A stretch of 64,000 nt of DNA from Rhipicephalus microplus. Its lineage: Eukaryota > Arthropoda > Arachnida > Ixodida > Ixodidae. Positions 47,337 through 57,593 of the stretch are shown here, in pieces. Location: NCBI RefSeq assembly GCF_043290135.1, contig NC_134700.1, forward strand, positions 76,872,000-76,935,999. Reading direction: 5' to 3'. Every line of letters starts with the position of its first letter. The stretch's first letter is position 1. A program made the position numbers and the translations under genes. The notes beneath the pieces are model-generated. The model did not search any database, had not been told where the DNA came from, and saw only the letters and a program-made list of their open reading frames with translations.

Positions 47337-50300
47337 TCAATAGGAAGGTTGGTGGTGATATGGCTTGAGGCGCGCGACGTGTGTCAGCTGTGTCTTGCTA
47401 GAGCGCCGACCATTGCTTGTGACGCCGGAGATGACGTATGTGACGTCACTGAGACGGTCAATGACTACAAATGGTCCGGAGTAGTGGGCCAGAAACTTTT
47501 GGCATAAACCACGTTTGCGGACAGGTGTCCACAACCACACCAGGTCACCCTTTGTGTAGGCAACGGAGTGATGGTGGGCGTCGTACCGGGTCTTGGAGCG
47601 CTGTTGAGATGCAATGGTTCGAAGGCGTGCGACGCGACGGGCTTCTTCAGCGCGGCATAGTGACTCGGCAACCGATGTTTCCACATCTAACGTAAAAGGC
47701 AGAATGGTGTCGAGGCAACTGCGAGGGGAGCGGGCGTAGAGCAGGAAAAAGGGCGCGTACCCTGTTGTCTCGTGTTTCGCGGTGTTGTAGGCGTATGTGA
47801 TATAGGGCAGTACTTCGTCCCAGTTTTTGTGCTTGGCATCAACATAAATTGACAACATGTTCGTTAGCGTCCTGTTGGTCCGCTCTACGAGGCCATTCGT
47901 CTGGGGGTGATACGGGGTTGCGTGGCGGAATTGGCTGGCAGACAGGCGTAGGATCTCTTCAACGACGTCAGCGACGAACTGACGTCCCCGGTCGCTAATG
48001 ACGACTCGTGGAGGGCCATGACGGAGAATGATATGCCGAAGCATAAACTGCGACACGTGAAAGGCTGTTGCAGTAGGTATAGCCGCAGTTTCTGCGTAGC
48101 GCGTCAGGTGGTCGACGCACACGATGACCCATCGATTGGCATTGGCTGACCGCGGAAACGGACCTAGAAGGTCGACACCAACAATCTCGAAGGGAGAGCT
48201 AGGAGGTGGTACGGGATGGAGAGGTCCGGGTGATGTAGTCGTGGGACGCTTGTGACGTTGACATTGTTCGCAACCCGCTACGTATTTTTCTGTGTCGCGT
48301 CGCATCTTGGGCCAGTAAAACCTTTGCTGGATGCGATGAAACGTTCTGGCGAAGCCCATGTGCCCACTGGTTGCGTTGTCATGGCAGAACCGAAAAATTT
48401 GGGGACGTAGAGCGCGTGGAACTACCAGAAGCAGACGGGCGCCTTGGCCAGAATAATTCTTCTTGTAAAGGACGGCGTCATGGACTACAAAAGAGCTTGA
48501 ACTGGCCGGGTCATTCGCGGAGGCAAACAGGTGATCTAAGCAATGATCCTCGTGCTGTGCTGTCCGGAAAGCCGCGATGTCAGGAAAATGAGAGTCAATA
48601 GCTGTGATAAAATCGTCAAAATTATCAGCTTCACACTCGGTCGTTGGTAGAGGAAGCCGTGACAGGCAGTCAGCGTCTGCGTGGCGATTACCGCTCTTGT
48701 AGCGGACCGTGAAGTCAAATTCTTGTAACCGTATGGCCCATCGCGCAAGTCGACCAGATGGATCACGTAGGCTCACCAACCAGCAAAGAGAGTGATGATC
48801 GGTGATGACTGAGAAACGACGACCGTAGATGTAGGGGCGAAACTTGTGTACGGCGAAAACGACGGCGAGGCACTCCAATTCGGTAACCGTATAATTACGC
48901 TCTGCCTTGCTCAGGGACCGGCTTGCATAGGCGACGACGTGTTCAGCATTGTTGTGTCGTTGAATAAGCACCGCGCCGAGACCAACTCCACTGGCATCGG
49001 TGTGGATTTCCGTGGAAGCAGAGGGATCGAAGTGGCATAGTATTGGCCCGGAAGTGAGAGCGAACTTTAGTTGCTTAAACGCTGACTCACAATTTGGTGT
49101 CCAGTGGAAAGGGACGTCCTTGCGCAGCAAGTCAGTCAGTGGCTGGGCCTTTTCAGCAAAATTAGGTACAAAGCGGCGAAAATAAGAGCATAGGCCCAGA
49201 AAGCTTCGTAGCTCGCGGATAGACTGTGGCTGCTTAAACTTGCTGACGGCGTCCACTTTCTGCGGGTCCGGCCTAACACCAGCTTTGTCCACAAGGTGTC
49301 CTAAAACCAGTGTTTGCCGTTCACCGAAACGACATTTTTTTGAGTTCAGTGTCAAGGCGGCTTTCTCCAAACATGTTAGAACAACGTCAAGGCGATGATT
49401 ATGTTCTTCAAAAGTTCGTCCAAAAATAACCACATCGTCCAGGTAACATAAACAAATTTCCCATTTAAGGCCTCTCAAGACGGTATCCATATAGCGTTCA
49501 AATGTTGCCGGAGCATTACACAAGCCGAACGGCATAACATTAAATTCAAATAGACCGTCTGGCGTTACAAAAGCCGTCTTCTCTTTATCAACTGGATCCA
49601 TGGGAATCTGCCAATACCCGGATCGCAAGTCTACCGAAGAAAAGTAGGAAGCTGAATGAAGGCAGTCAATTACGTCATCAATGCGGGGGAGGGGGTACAC
49701 GTCCTTCTTGGTTATAGAATTGAGACGCCGATAATCAACACAGAACCTCCAGGACCCGTCTTTTTTCTTTACCAAAATAACAGGTGCAGCCCACGGACTT
49801 GACGATTCTTGAATTACACCAGTGGCTAGCATCTCGCCAACTTGTTCAGCAATAACTTTGCGTTCGGACACGGACACGCGATAGGGCTTTTGTCGGAGAG
49901 GATGAGCAGAGCCAGTATCGATCTTGTGACGAGCGCGCGTGGTCGGTATCTGAGCCCTAGGCACCGTCCGTGCAAAATCAAATACTTTAGCATGTCTCGC
50001 CAGCAGTGCAACCAGGTCTTTGCGCTTCTGTGAGGAAATGGACTTGCTAACCATTTTTGAAAATTCAGCTTCCATACCAGAAGTTTCCGGACCCGCCCTT
50101 TCAAGATCGCTTAAAGCTCCAATGCAGGTGCTGCTCTGCTTTTCGAACAGGGCAAGGCGCATACCAGCCGGTAGTACAACCGACTCGGGTGAGCTGTTTA
50201 TCACCCATAATTGAGCCGTCTCGTCTGCGAGAGATACAATGCACCGTGGTACAAAGATGTTTTTCTTGAGACAAGCTACAGGCAATGGCTCAATCACTAT

Positions 50301-50789
50301 GTCACGTGAATTCAAACTCGAGTTGGTTTCCGAAGTGGTCACTTGTACGCTGGCCGTGGACCACGCTGGCAGAAGTACATCTTTAGCTACAGTGAGGTTA
50401 CCTTTCTCACAATCAGGCTGCTGGGCGAGAGTAGACAACAGAACCTCACCTGCTCCACAATCCACGGTCGCACGACACTCTCGCAAAAAGTCTATGCCAA
50501 GTATAACGTCATGCGTTGATTGAGCCAGTACTGTGAATTCCGCCTTGAACGTTTTACCGGCAACACTAACAGACGCAGTGCAGACGCCGACAGGACGCAA
50601 GAATGCGCCGCTCACTGCCCGAAATGTGGCAGGTTTGTCCCAGTGAAACATAACCTTACGGCCCAGTCGTTGCTTAAAAACTAAACTCATCACGGAAACA
50701 CTTGCGCCAGTGTCTATCAATGCCATCGTGGGAACGTCGTCAACAAGTACCTGAACCTTATTTTGAAGCATAGAAACTGGTGGAGGCAT
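47337..50789 (-). CDS. Element B pol polyprotein (1150 codons from first ATG)
   Basis: It makes protease, reverse transcriptase, RNase H and integrase for the element. Protease active site DTGAS at residues 26-30. RT fingers WAAPVILVKKKDG and VDYRRLN, motif C YLDD at 449-452. RNase H D598, E637 or E639, D664. Integrase zinc ligands H803, H810, C840, C843. Catalytic D873, D933 and E969, with 35 residues between the last two. It ends in VARLKPYHHQPSY just before the purine tract. The frame is open upstream of this ATG back through the gag stop, so pol is most likely made by -1 frameshifting (see 50846-50852) and starts about 20 residues earlier. No stop or frameshift. The integrase, RT and protease residues needed for activity are all present. 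Confidence 0.96.
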   Translation of the reverse strand: MPPPVSMLQNKVQVLVDDVPTMALIDTGASVSVMSLVFKQRLGRKVMFHWDKPATFRAVSGAFLRPVGVCTASVSVAGKTFKAEFTVLAQSTHDVILGIDFLRECRATVDCGAGEVLLSTLAQQPDCEKGNLTVAKDVLLPAWSTASVQVTTSETNSSLNSRDIVIEPLPVACLKKNIFVPRCIVSLADETAQLWVINSSPESVVLPAGMRLALFEKQSSTCIGALSDLERAGPETSGMEAEFSKMVSKSISSQKRKDLVALLARHAKVFDFARTVPRAQIPTTRARHKIDTGSAHPLRQKPYRVSVSERKVIAEQVGEMLATGVIQESSSPWAAPVILVKKKDGSWRFCVDYRRLNSITKKDVYPLPRIDDVIDCLHSASYFSSVDLRSGYWQIPMDPVDKEKTAFVTPDGLFEFNVMPFGLCNAPATFERYMDTVLRGLKWEICLCYLDDVVIFGRTFEEHNHRLDVVLTCLEKAALTLNSKKCRFGERQTLVLGHLVDKAGVRPDPQKVDAVSKFKQPQSIRELRSFLGLCSYFRRFVPNFAEKAQPLTDLLRKDVPFHWTPNCESAFKQLKFALTSGPILCHFDPSASTEIHTDASGVGLGAVLIQRHNNAEHVVAYASRSLSKAERNYTVTELECLAVVFAVHKFRPYIYGRRFSVITDHHSLCWLVSLRDPSGRLARWAIRLQEFDFTVRYKSGNRHADADCLSRLPLPTTECEADNFDDFITAIDSHFPDIAAFRTAQHEDHCLDHLFASANDPASSSSFVVHDAVLYKKNYSGQGARLLLVVPRALRPQIFRFCHDNATSGHMGFARTFHRIQQRFYWPKMRRDTEKYVAGCEQCQRHKRPTTTSPGPLHPVPPPSSPFEIVGVDLLGPFPRSANANRWVIVCVDHLTRYAETAAIPTATAFHVSQFMLRHIILRHGPPRVVISDRGRQFVADVVEEILRLSASQFRHATPYHPQTNGLVERTNRTLTNMLSIYVDAKHKNWDEVLPYITYAYNTAKHETTGYAPFFLLYARSPRSCLDTILPFTLDVETSVAESLCRAEEARRVARLRTIASQQRSKTRYDAHHHSVAYTKGDLVWLWTPVRKRGLCQKFLAHYSGPFVVIDRLSDVTYVISGVTSNGRRSSKTQLTHVARLKPYHHQPSY

Positions 50790-50842
50790 TCTTTGATGAA
50801 AATCGGTACGTCCAGCGACCTCACCTCCGTCGGCCGCGCTGG

Positions 50843-52093
50843 CTAGTTTCCCGGTGGCGGAGACGACATTCGTGACCGGCGCCGTGGAGATGGTGACCGA
50901 GGTGGACGGGTGGTGGGCGGCGTTAAGCTGCGCACAGATCCGGGCGAATCACTCCGGTTGATCGGCTGGTAGGCGTGCCGCTCGTCAGTTGGGTTGGGGG
51001 GCCAGTAGGTGTAGTCAGGCCGTTGGCTTCGTTGTGCAAACGTCGCGGATCTCTGAGGGAATGTCGAACGTGGATTACGTCGCATTGGGCAAAATCGGGC
51101 GATATGTCCACGAACACCGCACTGGTAGCAGACGGGCCGTTCACGGGGCATAGGGAACGTCGCTGGATGTTGAGGGTACGCGGCGCTCTGTTCCCACTGA
51201 GACGCAAAAGGAGGTGGATGGCTGTTGTAGCCGTAACGACTGTGGGGAGCATGAGGCGGCTCTACATAAGAAGACGCCGGTGGTGGAGCCCTTAGCTGAG
51301 GGCCGCGGTTGGAATAGCTGCGCTCCTCGAAACTCGTAGCATTGATACTTGTGGACGGTGTATCGCACGGTGGTTCTCGGGCGTTCAAGGGCGCGTAAAG
51401 GTGACGACGAAGTTCCTCACGTACAATGAGGCGAATCGTTGACGAAAGGTCGGTAGGCACGGAGTCTTGGCACACATCGACAGTGGCGACGGTCGTAACA
51501 TTGGCAAGGCGTCCGAACTTCGTAGTGATGCGGCGAGTCTTCAGGGCCTCAAACGTTCGGCAGTGCCCAATCACATCGGCCACAGACTCAAGACTCTCCT
51601 TGCCGATAAGGAAGTGGTAGACGTCTTCCGCAATTCCTTTGAGAATGTGGCCCACCTTGTCCTCTTCCGTCATGTTGGTGTCCACACATTTGCACAGTTT
51701 CAGTACCTCCTCAATGTAGGTTCTGCATGTCTCACCACAAGCTTGAGCTCTCTGCGACAACATTTGCTCTGCACGTTTCTTCTTCGTCGCAGGGTCGCCA
51801 AAGCACTTCTTGATCTCCTCCATAAACTGGTCCCATGTTGTCAAGGTGTCTTCGTGATTCTCGAACCACACTAAAGCACTGCCATCGAGAAATAGACCCA
51901 CGTGGGACAACTGGCTGGCCGCATTCCAGCCATTGGCTCGGCTCACCCGTTGATAGTGGCTGAGCCATTCTTCAACGTCATCGCCAGGTTTTCCTGTAAA
52001 TGTGCGTGGCTCTCGGTAGTGGAAAGACGGCGCCCTCGCGACCGGCTGCTGGATGTCTCCGTCCAAGTTCATATCTTGAGGTAGTGGTGGCAA
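50843..52093 (-). CDS. Element B Gag (416 aa)
   Basis: Structural protein that packages element RNA. The capsid region has PRTFTGKPGDDVEEWLSHYQR (an acidic-W pattern shared with A, C, D and F), LDGSALVWFENHED and FMEEIKKCFGD, then MTEEDKVGHILKGIAEDVYHF. Residues 120-320 include a Pro/Ser-rich linker. One CCHC knuckle, CYQCGVRGHIARFC, lies at residues 322-335. The tail is basic and Ser/Pro-rich (SPSPRRRSRMS) and ends Pro-Gly-Asn. The start is at 52093, about 115 bases inside the 5' LTR border, after the primer-binding-like site. Uninterrupted. Confidence 0.95.
   Translation of the reverse strand: MPPLPQDMNLDGDIQQPVARAPSFHYREPRTFTGKPGDDVEEWLSHYQRVSRANGWNAASQLSHVGLFLDGSALVWFENHEDTLTTWDQFMEEIKKCFGDPATKKKRAEQMLSQRAQACGETCRTYIEEVLKLCKCVDTNMTEEDKVGHILKGIAEDVYHFLIGKESLESVADVIGHCRTFEALKTRRITTKFGRLANVTTVATVDVCQDSVPTDLSSTIRLIVREELRRHLYAPLNAREPPCDTPSTSINATSFEERSYSNRGPQLRAPPPASSYVEPPHAPHSRYGYNSHPPPFASQWEQSAAYPQHPATFPMPRERPVCYQCGVRGHIARFCPMRRNPRSTFPQRSATFAQRSQRPDYTYWPPNPTDERHAYQPINRSDSPGSVRSLTPPTTRPPRSPSPRRRSRMSSPPPGN
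50846..50852 (-). promoter_or_regulatory. Probable -1 ribosomal frameshift site of element B
   Basis: On the minus strand the last codons of gag are CCG GGA AAC TAG. GGGAAAC is a classical slippery heptamer (X XXY YYZ) in the gag frame, immediately before the stop. A slip by -1 reads GGG AAA CTA and continues in the pol frame. Related junctions in A, C, D and F support it. Confidence 0.75.
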
Positions 52094-52210
52094 GCCCGCT
52101 AGTCGACGGCTGCGGCGAAGCTCGTGCTCTTGCGGTTCCGTCGTTAGTAGACGGCTGCTCTCCGGTCTCGCTTGACAGTAGCTGGCTTACCCAGCACCTT
52201 CCACCACAAC

Positions 52211-52345
52211 TGTGACGAAGGAACGCGTTTATTTACAGGAAAATGGTTGAGATCGGTACAGCTCAGAGCCAGAAACCGGCGACCGACCTGCTCGTGAGTC
52301 AGACCGCTTCTACCTCTTTCTCTTCATGCGCCCATCGAGGTGTGT

Positions 52346-52347
<2 letters not shown>
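52211..52347 (-). repeat. 5' LTR of element B
   Basis: 137 bp, identical to 47165-47301. Confidence 0.97.

Positions 52348-52381
<34 letters not shown>
52348..52381. repeat. (AT)17 between elements B and C
   Basis: Pure AT. It touches the LTRs of two different elements at its two ends. Confidence 0.97.
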
Positions 52382-52384
<3 letters not shown>

Positions 52385-52526
52385 AACAGGGTTTATCTGC
52401 AGCGCAGAACGCAGAAAGCGAAGCAGTCAGCAACGTGCGGCCAAGCGCAGCAAGCACGAGCTTATGCTGATGGCGATGCCCCTGATGCGCCGAGAAATGC
52501 CGCTGAAGCTCCTCTTCTTCACTAGA
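52382..52526 (-). repeat. 3' LTR of element C
   Basis: 145 bp; it ends (inner side) CTAGA where the other LTR has CTACA. The end of the pol frame runs through this LTR without a stop. Confidence 0.92.
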
Positions 52527-55500
52527 AGCAACGACTGATGGGTCGTAATATGGCTTGAGACGAGAGACGTGGACAGTGTCGCGGCCGCGGTAGCGTAGGT
52601 CTGTGGATGGGATGATGGGCTCCACGATATAGTTGACGAGTGACGTTTGCTCTACAACGCGGTATGACCCGATGTATTTGGGAAGAAGTTTTGCGGAGCG
52701 GCCAGGCGCGGTAGCAGGTGCCCAAAGCCATACCAACGAATCAGGTGGAAAGTTTGGAGCCGAACGGTCCCCAGTCTGGCGGGATTGCTGCTGCCACTGG
52801 TTCTCGGGAGAAAAAGAGCGGGCAAGCTTGCGGCATTCTTCAGCATGTCGGGCAGCTTCGGACAGAGTTGTAGTTTCGGACTCATAAGTTTATATGGAAG
52901 AATAGTGTCTACTGTATTTGAAGGTTCTCGTCCGTACAAAAGACAGTATGGCGAAAACCCAGTAGTAGCTTGTACGGCAGTATTATACGCGTAGGTGACG
53001 AACGGGAGAACTTGGTCCCAATTTGAATTATCAGAGGCAACGTACATCGACAGCATACTGCCAAGAGTACGGTTGAAGTGCTCCGTCATGCCATTCGTTT
53101 GAGGATGGTACGCTGTACTTGTGAAGTGCACGATTTGGCATTCGTTGAGTAATGCCTTCAAGGTGTCAGAAAGGAAGGCACGGCCTCTGTCACTTAAGAG
53201 CTCGCGAGGGGCACCATGACGCAGAATGAAACGTTGCAACAGAAACGTTCCAACGTCACGGGCTGTGGCAGTCGGCAGCGCGGCTGTTTCCGCATAGCGT
53301 GTCAGATGGTCTATCGCAACAATAATCCCGCGATGACCAGCTAGAGTAGATGGTAGTGGTCCGTAAATGTCAATGCCGACGTGATCAAAAGGTCGACTAG
53401 GACAAGGAAGAGGTTGTGACGGGTAGACTTGCCCGGGAGGTAACTTTTGTCATTGGCACTGAGCACACGAGCGAATGAATTTCCGCACGTAGTTATACAT
53501 GCCACACCAATAAAGTCTTAGTCGAAGCCTAGCGTATGTCTTGAAGAGGCCTGCGTGGGCGCACTGTGGGTCCGCGTGAAAAGCTTCGCAGATGGCTGCT
53601 CGAAGCTGGCCTGGTATCACAAGGAGGCACTTGCGACCGTCAGAAAGGTAGTTGCGTCGACAAAGAAGATCATCCTTTAGGCAAAAGTTGCTAGCCTGGC
53701 GGCGGAGAGCGCGAGACGGCGAAGGAGTGAGAGGATCAGAAAGAATGCTTATGAGGCCACTGACCCAGGGATCCTTTCGTTGTTCCACCGTCATGTTGCG
53801 CAAGGCGGATGACGCAAGTGCAGGCTCGAGGGAAGAGAGGCAAACACCTTCATCCGATATGGGTGAGCGAGAAAGGGCGTCGGCGTCCGTGTGCTTACTA
53901 CCAGATCTGTAAATAACGCGGATGTCGTATTCCTGAAGTTTGAGCGCCCAGCGAGCAAGTCGTCCTGAGGGGTCTTTAAGTGTGGATAGCCAACAAAGGG
54001 CGTGGTGGTCAGGGACGACGTCGAATGCGTGACCATAGAGGTAGGGGCGAAATTTTCCAAGGGCCCAAATAATAGCTAAACACTCTTTCTCGGTCACGGA
54101 GTAGTTAGCCTCGGCTTTCGTCAAAGTTCGGCTTGCGCAGGCGATGACATATTCATCATACGCTGCCTTTCGTTGCGCGAGCACAGCGCCAAGTCCAACA
54201 CCGCTGGCATCAGTATGAACCTCTGTGGGAGCGGCAGGATCGTAGTGGCGAAGGATGGATGGTGAAGTCAGCAGGTGGCGTAATTTGGTGGATGCATCGT
54301 CGCATGCTGCTGACCAGGTGGAAAGGTCTTTGTCGCCGATAAGAAGGTCCGTAAGGGGCGCACATACGGAAGCAAAATTTCTAATAAAGCGTCGGAAGTA
54401 TGACGACAAGCCGACAAAACTTCTAAGTTCCTTCAAGTTCTTTGGCTTCGGAAAATCGGCGACTGCTCGAAGCTTGGCGGGGTCCGGAAGTATGCCGTCC
54501 CGCGATACGACGTGGCCAAGAATGGTGAGCTGCCGGGCACCATTCCGACACTTCTTCAGGTTGAGTTGAAGGCCGGCGTCGGTGAGACGTGTGAGGACGT
54601 GCTCGAGACGATTTAAATGGGTGTCGAAATCGGTGGAAAAGACAACCACGTCATCGAGGTAGCATAAACATGTGTTCCACTTGAGGCCTCGTAAAATAGT
54701 GTCCATCATTTTTTCAAAAGTGGCTGGAGCGTTACAAAGGCCGAAAGGCATAACGGTAAACTAGTATAACCCATCAGGTGTGACAAATGCTGTTTTCGGT
54801 CGGTCAGATGCTTCCATAAAAACTTGCCAGTATCCAGACCATAAATCCAGCGAAGAGAAGAAGTATTCTGTTCCCTGCAAACAGTCAAGGGCGTCGTCTA
54901 TTCGCGGTAACGGGTAAACGTCCTTGCGGGTGATCTTGTTTAAACGTCGATAGTTCACACAGAACCGAATGGAGCCGTCCTTCTTCTTAACAACAACGAC
55001 CGGTGACGCCCAGGGACTGTTAGAAGGCTGTACAATACCCCGCTGGAACATGTCAGCAACTTGGTCGTCAATTACATGGCGCTCTGACGCTGAGACTCGG
55101 TAGGGGCGCTTCCGTAGAGGCCTATGGCTTCCTGTGTCAATCTTGTGAGATATGTTCGATGTGCGACTGAGGCCAGAAGCGTGGCTGTCAAAAGAAATAC
55201 GAAACTTTTGCAGCAGGTTCACTAACTGGCTTCGTTCTGAAGAAGACGTTGCGACAGCGATGGAGCGGTGGAAAGCGTCAAGGAGTGACTGGTAAACTAC
55301 AGAGTCAGAAATTAGTGCGCTGAGGTCCGTAGAAAATAAACTAGATGGAGCGTCGAAAATGCGACGGACGTCGATCGGATGCACGTGACCGAGACATTCA
55401 CCATAGAATAAAGGTAAAGGCCCTTCTAGCGTATTGTACACGAGCATCTTCGTGACGCCTTGGTGGAGAGTAAGGAGAGCAATGGGCAGTGGAGAACATT

Positions 55501-56066
55501 TGCGTTGAATGAACAGGGCAGAGAGCGTAAATAAAACGTCACCGTCGGAGATAGCGTCACACGACACAGTCACCAGCAGAGAAGAGCGTGGTGGTACGGT
55601 GGTTTTGTCGGAAACAAACACTTTATAACACGGCAGGGAGGCTTCGACAGCGTCTACATCAGGAAGTGCAGATAGCTCAAGTTCAGCGCGACAGCAGTCA
55701 ATGATGGCATTATTATTCGCAAGAAAGTCCCAGCCGAGTATCATGTCATGGGAACACGAGGGCAGCACTACGAATTCGACGATATACACAATCCCTTCGT
55801 TGACGACTCGTGTGGTACAGGCTGCGAGAGGTGTTACACTTTGTGTGTTAGCCGTTCCAAGAGAGAGGCCGGATAATGGCGTCAGAACTTTGCGGAGTTT
55901 GCGGCACAGGTTGATGGAAAGGACGGATAGAGCGGCTCCGGTGTCGACAAGCGCCATGACGACAATACCATCGACTGACGCTTCAATGACGTTAGCTTCA
56001 CAGGGGCGAGGACTTGTGCATGGCGACGAGGACGCAGTTCGTGCCTCGGGAACTGCGGCCGTTAGT
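52527..56066 (-). pseudogene. Element C pol: protease, RT, RNase H, integrase
   Basis: Protease LVDTGAALSVLS lies at about 55940. The RT has SNSPWASPVVVVKKKDG and FCVNYRRLN. An extra Phe sits at YFFSSLD, followed by a TAG at about 54761 just before [15 protein letters not shown]. Motif [10 protein letters not shown] lies near 54650. RNase H has EVHTDASG. Integrase is cut by a TGA at about 53448 after CAQCQ. It continues with GIDIYGPLP, LLSDRGRAF and NGMTEHFNRT, where His replaces the Arg of the other elements next to the catalytic Glu. A frameshift near 52858 leads to the last part (HVSRLKPYYDP). Non-functional. Confidence 0.9.
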
Positions 56067-57314
56067 TTTCTTGGTCGGTGGGTCCGGAACGGCGATGCAT
56101 AGGGGAAAGCGAACGTCGACGTGGAGATGGGGAGCGGCGGGTCGGGCCGTGTGGACGATCAGAAGGAAAGGAAGAGGAAGGAGGGCTTGAAGGCGTATAA
56201 GAAAACTGAGGGTCGAAAGAGGGCATTCGTCGAACGTTCTGAGCAGCCTGGCGACGACGACGATAACGTGCCACGTGGCCAACACCACCACAAGCAAAAC
56301 ATATGGGACGGTTGTCGTAGGTCCGCCATTGGTCGGAGTAGACTCCGACTTGCGGCTGGGGGCAGAAAAATGCGGCCGAGGTGGTATCGGCATAGGCGGG
56401 GGTGAATAGGTCGGCGGCGAAAAGGGCGGCGGCGAATACATAGGCGCTGGCTGGAAAGCAGGCTGTCGAGGTCGAGCAACGGCCTCGGCGTACGTGAGAG
56501 GTGCGGCGACTGGGGGCGGTTCACGGGCGGGAGGAAGAACTTGTGCGACCTGGTCTTGAATGAAGTCGCGCAGTGTAGATGTCAATCTGCGTGGTTGATC
56601 GGGTACGCAGGACATCAAAGAGAGCTGACGAGCGACCTCAGCGCGGATGAACTCTTGGATCTTGGAGAGAAGAGGGGCATGTTCTTCTCCTATGCCAAGG
56701 GTGGAAAGGCTGGACAAAGAGTCGTCGAGCACCGAGGGATGTCGGGTGGAAAGACGTTGCCTGCGCAACTCGTCAAAACTCTGGCATAACTCGGTCAGTT
56801 TTAGGACAGTGCGAGGACTTTTAGAAAGCAACATTTGGAAAGCGTCGTCCTCAATGCCTTTCATAATATGCTTGATCTTAAGCTCTTCGGACATCGACTC
56901 GTTAAGTCGCTTGCAAAGGTCCAGAACGTCCTCAATACAGCTTGTGAAATTCTCACAGAGCTGCTGGGACCGAGTATGTAAGCGTTGTTCGGCACGGCGT
57001 TTGCGTACCTCAGTCCGCCCGAAAACTTGTGTGAGGTTCGTTTTGAAGACTGACCATGTAGGGAGTTCCGCTTCGTTGTTTATAAACCTCAGCTTAGCCA
57101 CGTCCGACAAGTAGAAGGAGACGTTGGCCAACTTGGCGGCGTCATCCCATTTGTTGTGACTACTCACTCGCTCGTACATTGAAATCCAGTCGTCAACGTC
57201 CTTGTCTTCTGTGCCTGAGAAAACATGGGGATCTCGCAGACGCAGAGAACCGGCGCAGAGAACAGTAGGCGGTGCCGGTGGAGGAGTTAGAGCGGTGCTT
57301 GCGTCGGTAGGCAT
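56065..57314 (-). pseudogene. Element C gag
   Basis: The start is at 57314 (MPTDASTAL). The capsid has PHVFSGTEDKDVDDWISMYER, FYLSDVAKL and MKGIEDDAFQMLL. A frameshift lies near 56330. In the second frame the knuckle reads CFACGGVGHVARYR, so the last Cys is Arg. The tail SPSPRRRSLSP ends in Glu-Asn and TAA. Confidence 0.85.
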
Positions 57315-57377
57315 AATGAATGGTAAAATGCGAATCCGAAGCTCCAGGGTGATCGAAACCCAGCAGAATCCACCACT

Positions 57378-57519
57378 TGTAACGTGGTTTATTTGCAGCG
57401 CAGAACGCACAAAGCGAAGCAGTCAGCAGCGTCCGGCCAAGCGCAGCAAGCACGAGCTTATGCTGATGGCGATGCCCTTGATGCGCCGAGAAATACCGCT
57501 GAAGCTCCTCTTCTTCACT

Positions 57520-57522
<3 letters not shown>
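57378..57522 (-). repeat. 5' LTR of element C
   Basis: 145 bp, about 94% identical to 52382-52526. Confidence 0.93.

Positions 57523-57590
<68 letters not shown>
57523..57590. repeat. (AT)n microsatellite right of element C
   Basis: Pure AT. It is flanked by inverted copies of CTTCTTCACTACA (57510-57522) and TGTAGTGAAGAAG (57591-57603). Confidence 0.97.

Positions 57591-57593
<3 letters not shown>

Larger units (their letters stand above)
47165..52347 (-). mobile_element. Ty3/gypsy (Mag-like) LTR retrotransposon B, apparently intact
   Basis: 5183 bp. The two 137-bp LTRs are identical, both TG...CA on either strand. AT repeat lies on both sides, so the target duplication is hidden in the microsatellite. 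Primer-binding-like TGGTGGAAGGTGCTGGGTA (52206 downward) and a purine tract ACGGGGGAAA (47302-47311, minus) are both present. gag and pol are uninterrupted. Confidence 0.97.
52382..57522 (-). mobile_element. Ty3/gypsy (Mag-like) LTR retrotransposon C
   Basis: 145-bp LTRs differ at nine positions. Both outer flanks are AT repeats. Primer-binding-like TGGTGGATTCTGCTGGGT (57375 downward). gag and pol on the minus strand carry stops and frameshifts. The Gag is closest to that of F. Confidence 0.93.

Noticed and set aside
53652..53912. Plus-strand frames over the minus-strand gypsy elements (also 44901-45362, 55701-56102, 56647-57114)
   Set aside because: Shadows of pol and gag, which have conserved motifs on the minus strand.
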